Source: Chloroflexota bacterium (GTDB lineage Bacteria > Chloroflexota > Anaerolineae > Promineifilales > Promineifilaceae). From it: a stretch of DNA of 63,502 nucleotides. The stretch spans positions 1 to 63,502 of the forward strand of contig JACTMP010000030.1 in NCBI GenBank assembly GCA_014584575.1, in the 5' to 3' direction. A model generated the notes under the pieces. It saw nothing but the letters and a program-made list of their open reading frames with translations, had not been told where the DNA came from and did not search any database. Every line of letters begins with the position of its first letter. Positions within the stretch are counted from its first letter, which is position 1. The translations under genes and the position numbers were made by a program. Below are positions 25,328-33,598 of the stretch, in pieces.

Positions 25328-26395
25328 CTACCGATTATCATTCACCAGTCGGTTGATGTGGGTAGCTCCGGCCAGGACTGCCAATGTGTCCCCTGCCGCC
25401 AGTGTGCGGTTGCCTGCCGGGTGAAAATCAGAGACACTATTGTGCCGCAGTAGTACCACGCTCACCTCGTACTCCTGCTCCAGTTCGGCCATGCTCTTGC
25501 CGATCAGCACCGAGCGGGGCGAGATTTGCATCCGCGCCAGGCTGAACGACTCCCCTTCCACCGTAATGGGGCGGGTCACGTCTACATTAGCGGCCGCGGT
25601 GGCAAAAATGGGCGCCGACATGCCGGTGGCGCTCATCGCCCGAAAGCCAAACCGTTCCTGTAACGCCTGCCCGAAGTCATCGTCAAAGATACGGATGACC
25701 ACGTTGATGTCCGGGTTCAGCTTTTGTGCTTTGAAGGCGATCTGCATATTGACGCTGTCATTTTGGGTGCAGATGACCAGGGCGCGCGCCTTTTGGATGC
25801 CCACGCCGCGCAAAATTTCCTCGCGGCGCGCGTCGCCGGGCACCACAGGTACGCCCATGGCCTGGGTGCGAGAGATGAGTTCTTCGGCGGGTTGTAGTTC
25901 AATGGCGACGACTTCTTGATTCAAGTCGTGCAACTCTCTGGCCACGCGAAATCCTAAATGGCCCAGGCCAACCAGGACGGTGTGATTGTTAAATGTGGAC
26001 GCTACGGCCATTTCCCACTCCTTTGTGCGCTGCCGGCGATTGAACAAGAGAATGCCAAAATCGGTCAGTCCCATAGCCAGTACTACCAGACCGATGATGG
26101 GCATTAGAAAGTAAAATAGTTCCAGGCGCGGGTCATTGGGCAGGTTGTCCCCCATTGGTTGGAAGAAGGTAAGACCCATGACGTGGTAGATGGCTTCCCA
26201 CAGGTCTCGGCTGCCCACAAGTTCGTCATTTTGCCGGGCCAGGTTGTGGTAGATGAGGCCGCCAATGATGACGGCCGTGCTAAACAATAACAACGGCCAC
26301 AAAAATTGCCGTACCAATAACAAAGTGTCGCGCCAGATAGCGCGCAACGGCCGTAATCGCCGCCAGAGAACTGTTCGGTACCCGCTCACCCACAC
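25328..26395 (-). CDS. RCK/TrkA-domain membrane protein with degenerate channel pore
   Basis: 355 residues. Two membrane helices (about 28-50 and 92-113) bracket a segment (DLWEAIYHVMGLTFFQPMGDNLP) placed where a two-helix K+ channel has its pore loop, but the TVGYG filter is absent. A Rossmann RCK domain follows (HTVLVGLGHLGFRVARELHD, ELQPAEEL), then a TrkA-C domain (LIGKSMAELEQEYEVSVVLL). Either the pore has lost K+ selectivity or the protein is a membrane-bound nucleotide sensor. The start is GTG, 3 nt after the yccF stop, with GGAG upstream, so the two are co-translated. Confidence 0.8.
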   Translation of the reverse strand: MWVSGYRTVLWRRLRPLRAIWRDTLLLVRQFLWPLLLFSTAVIIGGLIYHNLARQNDELVGSRDLWEAIYHVMGLTFFQPMGDNLPNDPRLELFYFLMPIIGLVVLAMGLTDFGILLFNRRQRTKEWEMAVASTFNNHTVLVGLGHLGFRVARELHDLNQEVVAIELQPAEELISRTQAMGVPVVPGDARREEILRGVGIQKARALVICTQNDSVNMQIAFKAQKLNPDINVVIRIFDDDFGQALQERFGFRAMSATGMSAPIFATAAANVDVTRPITVEGESFSLARMQISPRSVLIGKSMAELEQEYEVSVVLLRHNSVSDFHPAGNRTLAAGDTLAVLAGATHINRLVNDNR

Positions 26396-26398
26396 ATA

Positions 26399-26773
26399 TT
26401 ACTCCAGCCGGAAATGAAATGGTAGTAAAGCCACCGGAGCCAGTTTTATATGTTGCAAAGCAAAGGGAATGCCAATAATGGTGATGGCCAGTAGCAGGGC
26501 GCCGGTCAGGTGGGCCAGGGCAATCTCCCAACCAAAGAAGATGGCCCAGATGATGTCCATCACCAGGAACAAACAACCACCCTCGCCTCTATCCTGAGCC
26601 ACCACCTCTTTGCCAAAGGGGGCAATGGTGGCGACCCCCAACCGGATAGCCTGCATCCCAAAGGGAATGCCGATAATGGTCAGGCAAAGAAGCGCCCCAC
26701 CGAGGATATACATGGCGGCGGCAATAAAACCGCCAAAAATAAGCCATACCAAATTGCCTAAAAAGCTAATCAT
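26399..26773 (-). CDS. yccF: YccF-family inner-membrane protein
   Basis: 124 residues from the ATG at 26773, which follows AAGGAG. Two YccF domains are visible as repeated motifs: GGALLCLTIIGIPFGMQAIRLG and GALLLAITIIGIPFALQHIKL, each with paired hydrophobic helices. YccF (DUF307) proteins are small membrane proteins of unknown function found widely. It is the first gene of a two-gene unit with the RCK protein. Confidence 0.88.
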   Translation of the reverse strand: MISFLGNLVWLIFGGFIAAAMYILGGALLCLTIIGIPFGMQAIRLGVATIAPFGKEVVAQDRGEGGCLFLVMDIIWAIFFGWEIALAHLTGALLLAITIIGIPFALQHIKLAPVALLPFHFRLE

Positions 26774-26925
26774 TTTGTCTCCTTCAGAACAGTGCCAGGC
26801 ACAGGGCACAGCCATTTGTTTTGACAAGGCGATTTTGGCTCGTGCCTGGTACTACTTGTGTGTTTCTGATGCTGCGAGTATATACGCACTTGCCCGGCTT
26901 GTGTTACAACCTGGATGAGTTCGAC

Positions 26926-26931
26926 TATAAT
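26926..26931 (+). promoter_or_regulatory. Possible -10 box upstream of trpA
   Basis: A perfect TATAAT about 100 nt before trpA; the -35 region (GTTACA, 17 nt upstream) is weak. The space between carries CACGAAGG/GCGAAG-type repeated words. Confidence 0.35.
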
Positions 26932-27032
26932 CGGGCAAATTCACGAAAAAAGGATCCACGAAGGGCGCGAAGAACGCGAAGGCGCAATCACATGCAGTTC
27001 GTTTCATTTGTGTTATTCGTGGTTTTCAGCAA

Positions 27033-27839
27033 ATGAAAAAGATTGAACACGGCCGTAACCATATCACCACTGCCTTCCACACCGCTTTAGGCACGCAAAC
27101 TGCTGCGCTCATGCCCTATTTCACCCTGGGCTACCCGGATCGGGAAACTTCCCTGGCAATCATACAAGCCATTGCCCCCCATAGCGATTTGTTGGAATTG
27201 GGCGTCCCCTTTAGCGATCCCCTGGCCGATGGCCCCACCATCCAGCACAGTACCCAGGTTGCCCTGGAGAACGGTACAACCACTGCCGCCTGCCTGGACA
27301 TGGTGCAGGAGCTGCGCCGGCGCGGCGTTCACATCCCCGTCATGCTTATGGGCTATTACAACCCCATTCTGGCGTATGGTCTGGCGCGTTATGTGCAGGA
27401 TGCGGCCGCGGCCGGCGTGGATGGTTTTATTGTGCCTGATCTGCCGCCCGAAGAAGCGGCAGAGATGGAGGAGGTCGCCAACGCTGCCGGATTGTGCCTG
27501 ATTCACTTCCTGGCCCCCACCAGCAGCCCGAAACGGGTGGCCATGGTGGCGGCGCGGGCGCAAGGGTTCATCTATCTGGTCAGCCTGACGGGGGTGACGG
27601 GAGCACGCCAGCAGGTGCAGGCAGACCTGGGCGACTTCGTCAACCGCGTTCGGGCAAATACAGAAACGCCGCTGGCGGTTGGGTTTGGCATTGGGACGCC
27701 GGAACAGGCGCAGGCGGTTGGCAAACTGGCCGATGGTGTGATTGTGGGTAGTAAGCTGATCAATGTGGCGGATGGAGCGGAGGATAAACCGACGGCCGTA
27801 GCCGATTTTGTGCGTTCTTTGCGTGAAGCGTTGGTGTAA
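27033..27839 (+). CDS. trpA: Tryptophan synthase alpha chain
   Basis: 268 residues, complete. Motifs: MPYFTLGYPD, LLELGVPFSDPLADGPTIQ (catalytic Glu in LELG; catalytic Asp in PLADGP), VMLMGYYNPIL, GVDGFIVPDLPPEE, and FGIGTPEQ with the phosphate-binding glycines. It splits indole-3-glycerol phosphate into indole and glyceraldehyde 3-phosphate and passes indole to TrpB. There is no trpB or other trp gene nearby, so the pathway must be scattered. No Shine-Dalgarno sequence is obvious before the ATG. Confidence 0.95.
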   Translation: MKKIEHGRNHITTAFHTALGTQTAALMPYFTLGYPDRETSLAIIQAIAPHSDLLELGVPFSDPLADGPTIQHSTQVALENGTTTAACLDMVQELRRRGVHIPVMLMGYYNPILAYGLARYVQDAAAAGVDGFIVPDLPPEEAAEMEEVANAAGLCLIHFLAPTSSPKRVAMVAARAQGFIYLVSLTGVTGARQQVQADLGDFVNRVRANTETPLAVGFGIGTPEQAQAVGKLADGVIVGSKLINVADGAEDKPTAVADFVRSLREALV

Positions 27840-28613
27840 ATAGAGGCGAAAGCCCCCTAACGGTCTGCCTATAGTTGTAATCACAATTATCTATTATGGG
27901 CTAGAGGGATTGACATTTGCGCCGTACTGTTTACAATGTGGCGCGTGTGGCCTGGAAAACCACATCTACCCCAAGTAGTTATCCGATCAACAACAAATAA
28001 GCGTATTGGAACCTTAACTGGCATTGGGCACTATATGTGGCGTCCACAAGTTGTGTGATGCCACACAAAATACGTCGTAGGTTTGGCGTGTACCATAACC
28101 ACCAATCATTCTGGCCCTTCTTTGCTATCGTGCATCACAGCATACGGTCCATTGCCCACTGCCAGATTGTGCCGTTTCCTTTGCCATCTTCTCCCTTCCC
28201 CGCTATTCCCCAAAATCAGTCTTCCCATTTATCAGCACACATATCAGCACGCGCTACACCTGCTTTCAAGTTGCTTCAACCTTATCAGCCCCCGTCATTT
28301 TGGCTGCTGGCGGGGGCTTACGCAGCGGGTAAAAGAAATTCCCGCCATCCAAGGGGCAGCCACGCCATGAACCACGACAAAGGGGGTCAGACCATTGATT
28401 AGAAAAAGCGCCATTTAGCCGGCATACCAATTGTTTGATAGACGGTATGGCCGCATCTCAGTTCCGCAAGGCGACTATTTAGATCGGGCCACAAACAGAG
28501 AGGGAGAATGATTGATTAACAAAAGAAAGTGATTCCTTTCCATCGTTGTTTGATGTCAATGGCCTGTCGCCGGGCGACGGCCGTAACCGTTTCATAGTTA
28601 GAGGAGGAAGTTC
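27840..28613 (+). promoter_or_regulatory. Long non-coding leader region before the M36 peptidase
   Basis: No convincing gene lies in these 774 bases; a 121-codon open frame at 28037-28402 has no recognisable or typical protein content. A good promoter is present: TTGACA (27910-27915), 16-nt spacer, TACAAT (27932-27937). If it drives the peptidase, the mRNA leader is about 670 nt. The leader contains an 8-bp GC-rich stem (28287-28294 with 28311-28318) and a GCGGG/CCCGC hairpin immediately after. The right edge has GAGGAGG before the GTG start. Confidence 0.45.
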
Positions 28614-31600
28614 GTGAAACACAGTAGAAGCAACTTTTCATTTGGTCTGGCTGGCAGCATACTGATCATTGCCATGTTAGTGCTGTTTGTCGTTGTCGGT
28701 GGCGCGGCCGGGGCCAGCAGCGGCCCCATGCAGGGCGCATCGGCGCAGGATGTTCACTTTTTGACCGGCCCCAACGCCGGTCAGCCCCGTGATATTGCCT
28801 TAAATTATTGGCAACAAAATCGTACTACTTTTGGTCTGACGGCCGTTGACGTCAGCGACTACGTGGTTACTGACCAATACGTCACCGATCATAACGGCAC
28901 GACACACATCTATTTGCAGCAGCGCCATGCCGGTTATCTTGTGTACAACGCCATCACCAATATCAACATCGCCAAAGATGGCAGCGTCATCAACGTGGGC
29001 AACCGCTTTGTACCTGATCTGGCGCAGGCGGTGAACGCTACAAAACCAACGCTGACGGCCGTAGACGCGGTGAATGCTGCGGCTGAAGCGCTGGGGCTGA
29101 CGTATCAAGGCGGCCTGGGCCTGCAAGAAACATCCGACGGTGCAGATCAGAAGTCCGTTTTTGTCAACAATACCCTATCCTCAGAGCCAATCCCCGCCTG
29201 GCTGGTTTATCAGCCGATGGACAATGGGAAGGTAAACCTGGCCTGGAACGTGGAAATTCACGAGCTGGATCATCAAAATATATGGAGCGTCCGTGTAGAC
29301 GCCACCACCGGTCAGGAACTGGATCGTTTTAACTACGTCATCCACGATCATTTTGGCGCGCCGGAACATGCAGAGGGCACGGCCGTAGCCGCCGCCCCCG
29401 TCTATCGTCATCCCGTCTTTCTACAGTCTGGCCCACAATACAACGTTTTCCCGTTACCTGTGGAAAGTCCCAGCCACGGCAGCCGCGCCATTGTTACCGA
29501 CCCGGCTAATGCCCTGGCTTCTCCCTATGGCTGGCACGACACCAACGGTTCACCCGGCGCCGAATACACCGTCACCCGTGGCAATAACGTCCATGCTTAC
29601 ACCGATACAGACAACAACAACTCCCCGGATCCTGGCTCCAGCCCTGATGGCGGCAGCAGCCTCAACTTTGACTTCGCCCTGAACTTAAGCCAGGCCCCCA
29701 GCAACTATCGCCCGGCGGCCGTCACCAACCTCTTCTACTGGAACAACATCATCCACGACGTGATGTACCAGTATGGGTTTACCGAAGCCAGCGGTAACTT
29801 CCAGCAGAACAACTACGGCCGTGGTGGTAACGGCAATGACTATGTAAGGGCCGAGGCGCAGGACGGCGGCGGCACGAACAATGCCAATTTCTCCACCCCC
29901 ACCGATGGCAGCGCGCCGCGGATGCAAATGTATCTGTGGAATTACACCAGCCCCATGCGTGATGGTGATCTGGACAATGGCATCATCATTCACGAATATG
30001 GGCATGGTATCTCCATCCGCCTCACCGGTGGCCCTGGCACCTCTAGCTGCCTCAACAACCAGGAACAGGGTGGTGAAGGCTGGAGCGATTACTTTGCCGT
30101 GCTGATGACCATGCAGCCCGGCGACACCGGCCCGCAGCGGCGCGGCATGGGCACCTATGTTCTGGGACAGTCCACCACCGGCACAGGCATCCGTACCCAT
30201 CCTTACTCCACCGACATGAGTATTGATCCCCGCACCTATGACACTATTAAAACGGCCACCGTACCGCACGGCGTTGGTTCTGTCTGGGCGGCTATGGTGT
30301 GGGAAATGACCTGGGGGCTGATTGACGCCCATGGTTGGGACGCCAATTTATACACGGGCACAGGCGGCAACAACATCGCTCTGCGCCTGGTGATCGACGG
30401 CCTGAAACTACAGCCTTGTAGCCCCGGTTTTGTGGATGCGCGCAATGCCATCTTACTGGCCGACCAGAATAACTACGGAGGCGCCAACCAGTGCACCATC
30501 TGGACGGCTTTTGCCAAACGTGGCCTGGGTTACAGCGCCACCCAGGGTAGCAGCAACAACCGCAGTGACGGGACGCAGGCGTTCAACCTGCCGCCGCAAT
30601 GCACCGGGCCAACACCTACCCCCACCAATACTTCTGTGCCGCCCACCGCCACCAACACGGCCGTACCACCTACGCCCACCAACACACCGCTACCCAGCAA
30701 CGACATCTTCTTTGACAACTTCGAGAGCAACCTGGGCTGGATTGTGAACCCCAACGGCACAGACACGGCCACACTAGGGTTGTGGGAACGGGGCGACCCG
30801 GAAGAAACCAACAGCAATGGGGTCAAACAGTTGGGCACGACTGTCAGCGGCGTCAATGATCTGGTGACGGGGCGGCTGGCCGGCAGTGGCGCCGGCAGCT
30901 ATGACGTTGATGGCGGCGTCACCTCGGTGCGTTCGCCCAATATCACCCTGCCTTCATCTGGTGATACCACCCTCTCCTTCAGCTACTACCTGGCGCATGG
31001 CACCAACTCGTCTACGGCCGATTACTTGCGCGTCCAGGTAGTAGGCAACACCACCCAGACGATATTTGAAGAACTAGGCGGCACAGAAAATGACAATGCA
31101 GCCTGGGCTACATTTAGCGGCAGTCTGAACAGCTTTGCCGGGCAAACGGTGTATCTGCTCATCTCCGCCGCCGATCTGTCCACGGCCAGTCTGGTGGAAG
31201 CAGCCATTGATGATGTGCGCATCACCGGCACCGGCCCCACCGCTACGCCGACGGCAACTAACACGCCGGTACCGCCCACGCCAACCAACACGCCTGTGCC
31301 GCCCACGGCGACCCCGCCGCCCAGCAGTTGTACCACCTACACCAGCACCAATGTGCCCATCAACCTGCCCAATGGCACGTCCACCATTAGTTCCAACCTG
31401 ACGATCAGCGGCGCAGGCACAATTGGCGATCTGAATGTGTCGGTAACGATGGCGCATACCTGGGTGGGCGACCTGCGCTTTGTGTTGCGTAACCAGACAA
31501 CGGGCACGGCCGTGACCATCATAGACCGTCCGGGTGTGCCTGCCTCTACCTATGGCTGCTCCGGCGACAACATCAACGCCACCCTGGACGACGAAGCCGC

Positions 31601-31790
31601 TAGCCCGGTGGAAAACCAGTGCGCCAGCGGTACGCCCACCATCAATGGCACGTTCACGCCCAATAACTCCCTCAGCGCTTTTGATGGGCAAAGCGGCAAC
31701 GGCACCTGGGTGCTGGAAGTGACCGACCTCTACACCTCGGCTGATGCCGGTACGCTCAATGCCTGGAGTGTGCGTATCTGCACGCCGTAG
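28614..31790 (+). CDS. Secreted M36 (fungalysin-type) metallopeptidase with accessory domains
   Basis: 1058 residues starting at GTG with GAGGAGG upstream. Order: signal peptide (about 1-33), FTP propeptide region (about 45-240), M36 catalytic domain with HEYGH (His460 region) and third ligand in GEGWSDYF (Glu about 488), Thr/Pro linker (PTPTNTSVPPTATNT), a jelly-roll domain (DIFFDNFESNLGW through AAIDDVRITG), a second Thr/Pro linker, and a C-terminal P/Homo B domain (MAHTWVGDLRFVLRN through YTSADAGTLNAWSVRIC). It should be exported, self-activated by loss of the propeptide, and digest external protein. It is followed by a strong terminator. Confidence 0.92.
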   Translation: MKHSRSNFSFGLAGSILIIAMLVLFVVVGGAAGASSGPMQGASAQDVHFLTGPNAGQPRDIALNYWQQNRTTFGLTAVDVSDYVVTDQYVTDHNGTTHIYLQQRHAGYLVYNAITNINIAKDGSVINVGNRFVPDLAQAVNATKPTLTAVDAVNAAAEALGLTYQGGLGLQETSDGADQKSVFVNNTLSSEPIPAWLVYQPMDNGKVNLAWNVEIHELDHQNIWSVRVDATTGQELDRFNYVIHDHFGAPEHAEGTAVAAAPVYRHPVFLQSGPQYNVFPLPVESPSHGSRAIVTDPANALASPYGWHDTNGSPGAEYTVTRGNNVHAYTDTDNNNSPDPGSSPDGGSSLNFDFALNLSQAPSNYRPAAVTNLFYWNNIIHDVMYQYGFTEASGNFQQNNYGRGGNGNDYVRAEAQDGGGTNNANFSTPTDGSAPRMQMYLWNYTSPMRDGDLDNGIIIHEYGHGISIRLTGGPGTSSCLNNQEQGGEGWSDYFAVLMTMQPGDTGPQRRGMGTYVLGQSTTGTGIRTHPYSTDMSIDPRTYDTIKTATVPHGVGSVWAAMVWEMTWGLIDAHGWDANLYTGTGGNNIALRLVIDGLKLQPCSPGFVDARNAILLADQNNYGGANQCTIWTAFAKRGLGYSATQGSSNNRSDGTQAFNLPPQCTGPTPTPTNTSVPPTATNTAVPPTPTNTPLPSNDIFFDNFESNLGWIVNPNGTDTATLGLWERGDPEETNSNGVKQLGTTVSGVNDLVTGRLAGSGAGSYDVDGGVTSVRSPNITLPSSGDTTLSFSYYLAHGTNSSTADYLRVQVVGNTTQTIFEELGGTENDNAAWATFSGSLNSFAGQTVYLLISAADLSTASLVEAAIDDVRITGTGPTATPTATNTPVPPTPTNTPVPPTATPPPSSCTTYTSTNVPINLPNGTSTISSNLTISGAGTIGDLNVSVTMAHTWVGDLRFVLRNQTTGTAVTIIDRPGVPASTYGCSGDNINATLDDEAASPVENQCASGTPTINGTFTPNNSLSAFDGQSGNGTWVLEVTDLYTSADAGTLNAWSVRICTP

Positions 31791-31861
31791 ACGGTAATCG
31801 GTTGTCGGTAATCGGTAAACGGTTGTAAGGAAATGGGGCCTCAGGGTGAGGCCCCATTTTT
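31789..31861 (+). terminator. Terminator of the M36 peptidase gene
   Basis: AAATGGGGCCTCA and its complement form a 13-bp stem (31831-31859) with a GGG loop, ending in a T-run. Before it, 31789-31824 is filled with GGTAATCGG, TTGTCGG, TAATCGG, TAAACGG words that start right at the stop codon. Confidence 0.85.
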
Positions 31862-31876
31862 GTTTGGGTGGGGGTA

Positions 31877-32776
31877 TCAAGAGGTGGGCAGTAGCTTGTC
31901 TTTGTGGGCGGTCAGGAAATCTGCCAGGTGTGCCGGTTGGCGGCCGGTGAGTTCCTGCACAGCATTGGAAACGGCGCTAAATTTGCCCTGCGCAATGCCG
32001 GTGTCAAAGGAGGCTAATAGTTCGGCCACAAAACGGGGCAGCCCGGCGCCCACCATGCCCTGGACCATGGCTTCCAGTTCCAGCGGGATATACGCAACTG
32101 GTTTTCCCGTAAGCTGCGTGGCAATGGTCGCCAGGTCGGTGCGGGACAGCGCCTCAGGGCCGGTGACGTTCAGGGTGCGACGGCCGTCAAAATCCGCTGC
32201 CAACGCCGCCGCCGCCACCCGCGCACAATCCTCGCGCGTCACGTATGCCGTCTTGCCCTGCCCGGCGGCGCTGAACAACTGCCCCGTCTGCACCGCCTGG
32301 CTGAGCGTGGGAATCAGCACCTCGGCGTAGATATTATTGCGCAGCACCGTCCAGTTCAGTTTGCTGGCGGCTAACGCCTGTTCCGTGCCATAATGGTCGG
32401 GCGCGATCAGCACCGGCGAATCCGGGTCTGGATTTACCAGCGAGGTATAGACCACATGGTTAACGCCGGCAGTTTCGGCGGCTTTCACGGCCGTCTGATG
32501 CTGCCGCAATCGCAACCCCGGTTCACTCAACGCATCCGTGCTGATCAGCAGCAGACGGTCTACCCCGGCAAACGCTTCCGCCAGTGACGCCGGGTCATTA
32601 AAATCGGCGTGGCGCACGATGACACCTTGCTGGCTCAAATCGGCCAGCTTCTCCGGCGAGCGCGTGGCGGCAATAATGGTTCCGGCCTGCGCTTCCAGCA
32701 GCAGTTCCACCACCCGGCGGCCCATGTGCCCGGACGCACCGGTGACTAATAGAGTTCGTTGATGATTATTGGTCAT
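31877..32776 (-). CDS. NmrA-like NAD(P)H:quinone oxidoreductase (QorB type)
   Basis: 299 residues from the ATG at 32776 (GAGGAG upstream). Atypical short-chain reductase: LLVTGASGHMGRRVVELLL (Rossmann GxxGxxG), ATRSPEKL, VIVRHADFNDPASL, VDRLLLIST, HVVYTSLVNPDPDSP, WTVLRNNIYAE and YVTREDCARVAAAAL. This pattern matches E. coli QorB (YtfG), an NADPH quinone reductase. The divergent HxlR gene matches YtfH, so the pair is a known arrangement in which the regulator senses electrophiles or redox stress and controls the reductase. Confidence 0.85.
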   Translation of the reverse strand: MTNNHQRTLLVTGASGHMGRRVVELLLEAQAGTIIAATRSPEKLADLSQQGVIVRHADFNDPASLAEAFAGVDRLLLISTDALSEPGLRLRQHQTAVKAAETAGVNHVVYTSLVNPDPDSPVLIAPDHYGTEQALAASKLNWTVLRNNIYAEVLIPTLSQAVQTGQLFSAAGQGKTAYVTREDCARVAAAALAADFDGRRTLNVTGPEALSRTDLATIATQLTGKPVAYIPLELEAMVQGMVGAGLPRFVAELLASFDTGIAQGKFSAVSNAVQELTGRQPAHLADFLTAHKDKLLPTS

Positions 32777-32842
32777 TGTGTTACTCCTCAAAATAGTTTA
32801 GAATTTACAATAGTAACTATAAGTTATTTAGTATGTAATGGG

Positions 32843-32871
32843 AAGTAGGCACTTTTTAGTAAGGCACTTAC
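32843..32871 (+). promoter_or_regulatory. Direct-repeat operator between qorB-like and hxlR-like genes
   Basis: AGTAGGCACTT and AGTAAGGCACTT occur about 14 bp apart; the second sits in a palindrome GTAAGGCACTTAC (32859-32871) and the first in AAGT-AGGC-ACTT. They lie in a 117-bp AT-rich divergent promoter and are the most likely binding sites of the HxlR protein. Confidence 0.55.
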
Positions 32872-32893
32872 GTAAAAGTATGGAGGTTACACA

Positions 32894-33274
32894 ATGGAAA
32901 CAATTGGTCTAAACGGCAATGTGTATGATGGTCAATGCCCATCGCGGCTCGTTCTTGATCGCATTGGGGATAAATGGACGGCGTTGGTCATTGGGCTGTT
33001 GGAAGATGGCCCGATGCGTTTTTCGGAGTTACAACGCTGCATTCACGGTATCTCGCAAAAGATGCTGACGCAGACGCTGCGGAACCTGGAGCGCGATGGC
33101 CTGGTTAGCCGGACATTGTACCCGGAGGTGCCGCCGCGTGTGGAATATGAACTGACGCCGATGGGGCAAACGCTTTGCGCGCCGCTCACGGCCGTGCGGC
33201 ATTGGGCCGAGGAGCATATCACGGCCGTGACAGCGGCACAGATGGCCTATGACCAGAGGAGAGGTGGACCGTAA
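32894..33274 (+). CDS. HxlR-family transcriptional regulator
   Basis: 126 residues with a winged helix: CPSRLVLDRIGDKWTALVIGLLEDGPMRFSEL, ISQKMLTQTLRNLERDGLVSRTLYPEVPPRVEYELTPMG. The N-terminal Cys (in GQCPS, residue about 15) is the conserved redox-active cysteine of QorR/YodB/HypR types, which sense diamide, quinones or hypochlorite. GGAGG precedes the ATG. It is divergent from the quinone reductase gene and likely represses it and itself. Two ACGGCCGT copies lie 33 bp apart near its 3' end. Confidence 0.9.
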   Translation: METIGLNGNVYDGQCPSRLVLDRIGDKWTALVIGLLEDGPMRFSELQRCIHGISQKMLTQTLRNLERDGLVSRTLYPEVPPRVEYELTPMGQTLCAPLTAVRHWAEEHITAVTAAQMAYDQRRGGP

Positions 33275-33320
33275 TCCGTAATCGGTGATCGATTGGGTAA
33301 AATCGGCCTTTGGCCTTTAG

Positions 33321-33457
33321 GGCGATTGCCTATTCAATTCTTATTTCCCGGCGATTGAAATCGCGGCAACAGAAAGCAAAGCCGACCTTCGTCGGCTATA
33401 AACAGTCGGCGAAGGCCGGCTTTGCTTTTTGTTGGTTCAGATTTATCTGCCACCGCC
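33321..33457 (-). repeat. Composite palindromic dispersed element, copy 2 (inverted)
   Basis: The reverse complement reads GGCAGATAAATCTGAACCAACA, GCAAAGCC, two small hairpins, GGCTTTGC, CTGTTGCCGCGATTTCAATCGCCGGGAA, matching copy 1 at 25092-25237 block for block. Bases in the small hairpin GTCGGC-GAAG-GCCGAC of copy 1 are GCCGAC-GAAG-GTCGGC here, so both sides changed together. The remainder of 33275-33482 holds no gene. Confidence 0.75.
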
Positions 33458-33482
33458 AGCCAAATTTAGGATTGCGGATTCA

Positions 33483-33511
33483 TTGACAGCTATGACGCGC
33501 CGTGTTATAAA
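33483..33511 (+). promoter_or_regulatory. Strong sigma-A-type promoter before folK
   Basis: TTGACA (33483-33488), 17-nt spacer, TATAAA (33506-33511). The transcript would include the ATTGGGTCAT/ATGACCCAAT hairpin (33565-33590), which ends 8 nt before the folK start codon and might control its translation. Confidence 0.7.
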
Positions 33512-33598
33512 TTATGTCTGATGCTGCACTGCGTTATTTAGGGCACTTTTGACAAAAGATGGTCATTGGGTCATTACCCGATGACCCAATCAGTTAAA

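Noticed and set aside
28300..28400. Cobalamin- or c-di-GMP-type riboswitch
   Set aside because: GCGGGTAAAAG and GGCAGCCACGCC look suggestive, but the conserved cores of those families are not present in order.
28037..28402. 121-codon open frame in the leader of the M36 gene
   Set aside because: Unusual composition, no ribosome site, no recognisable domain; more likely leader or spacer sequence.
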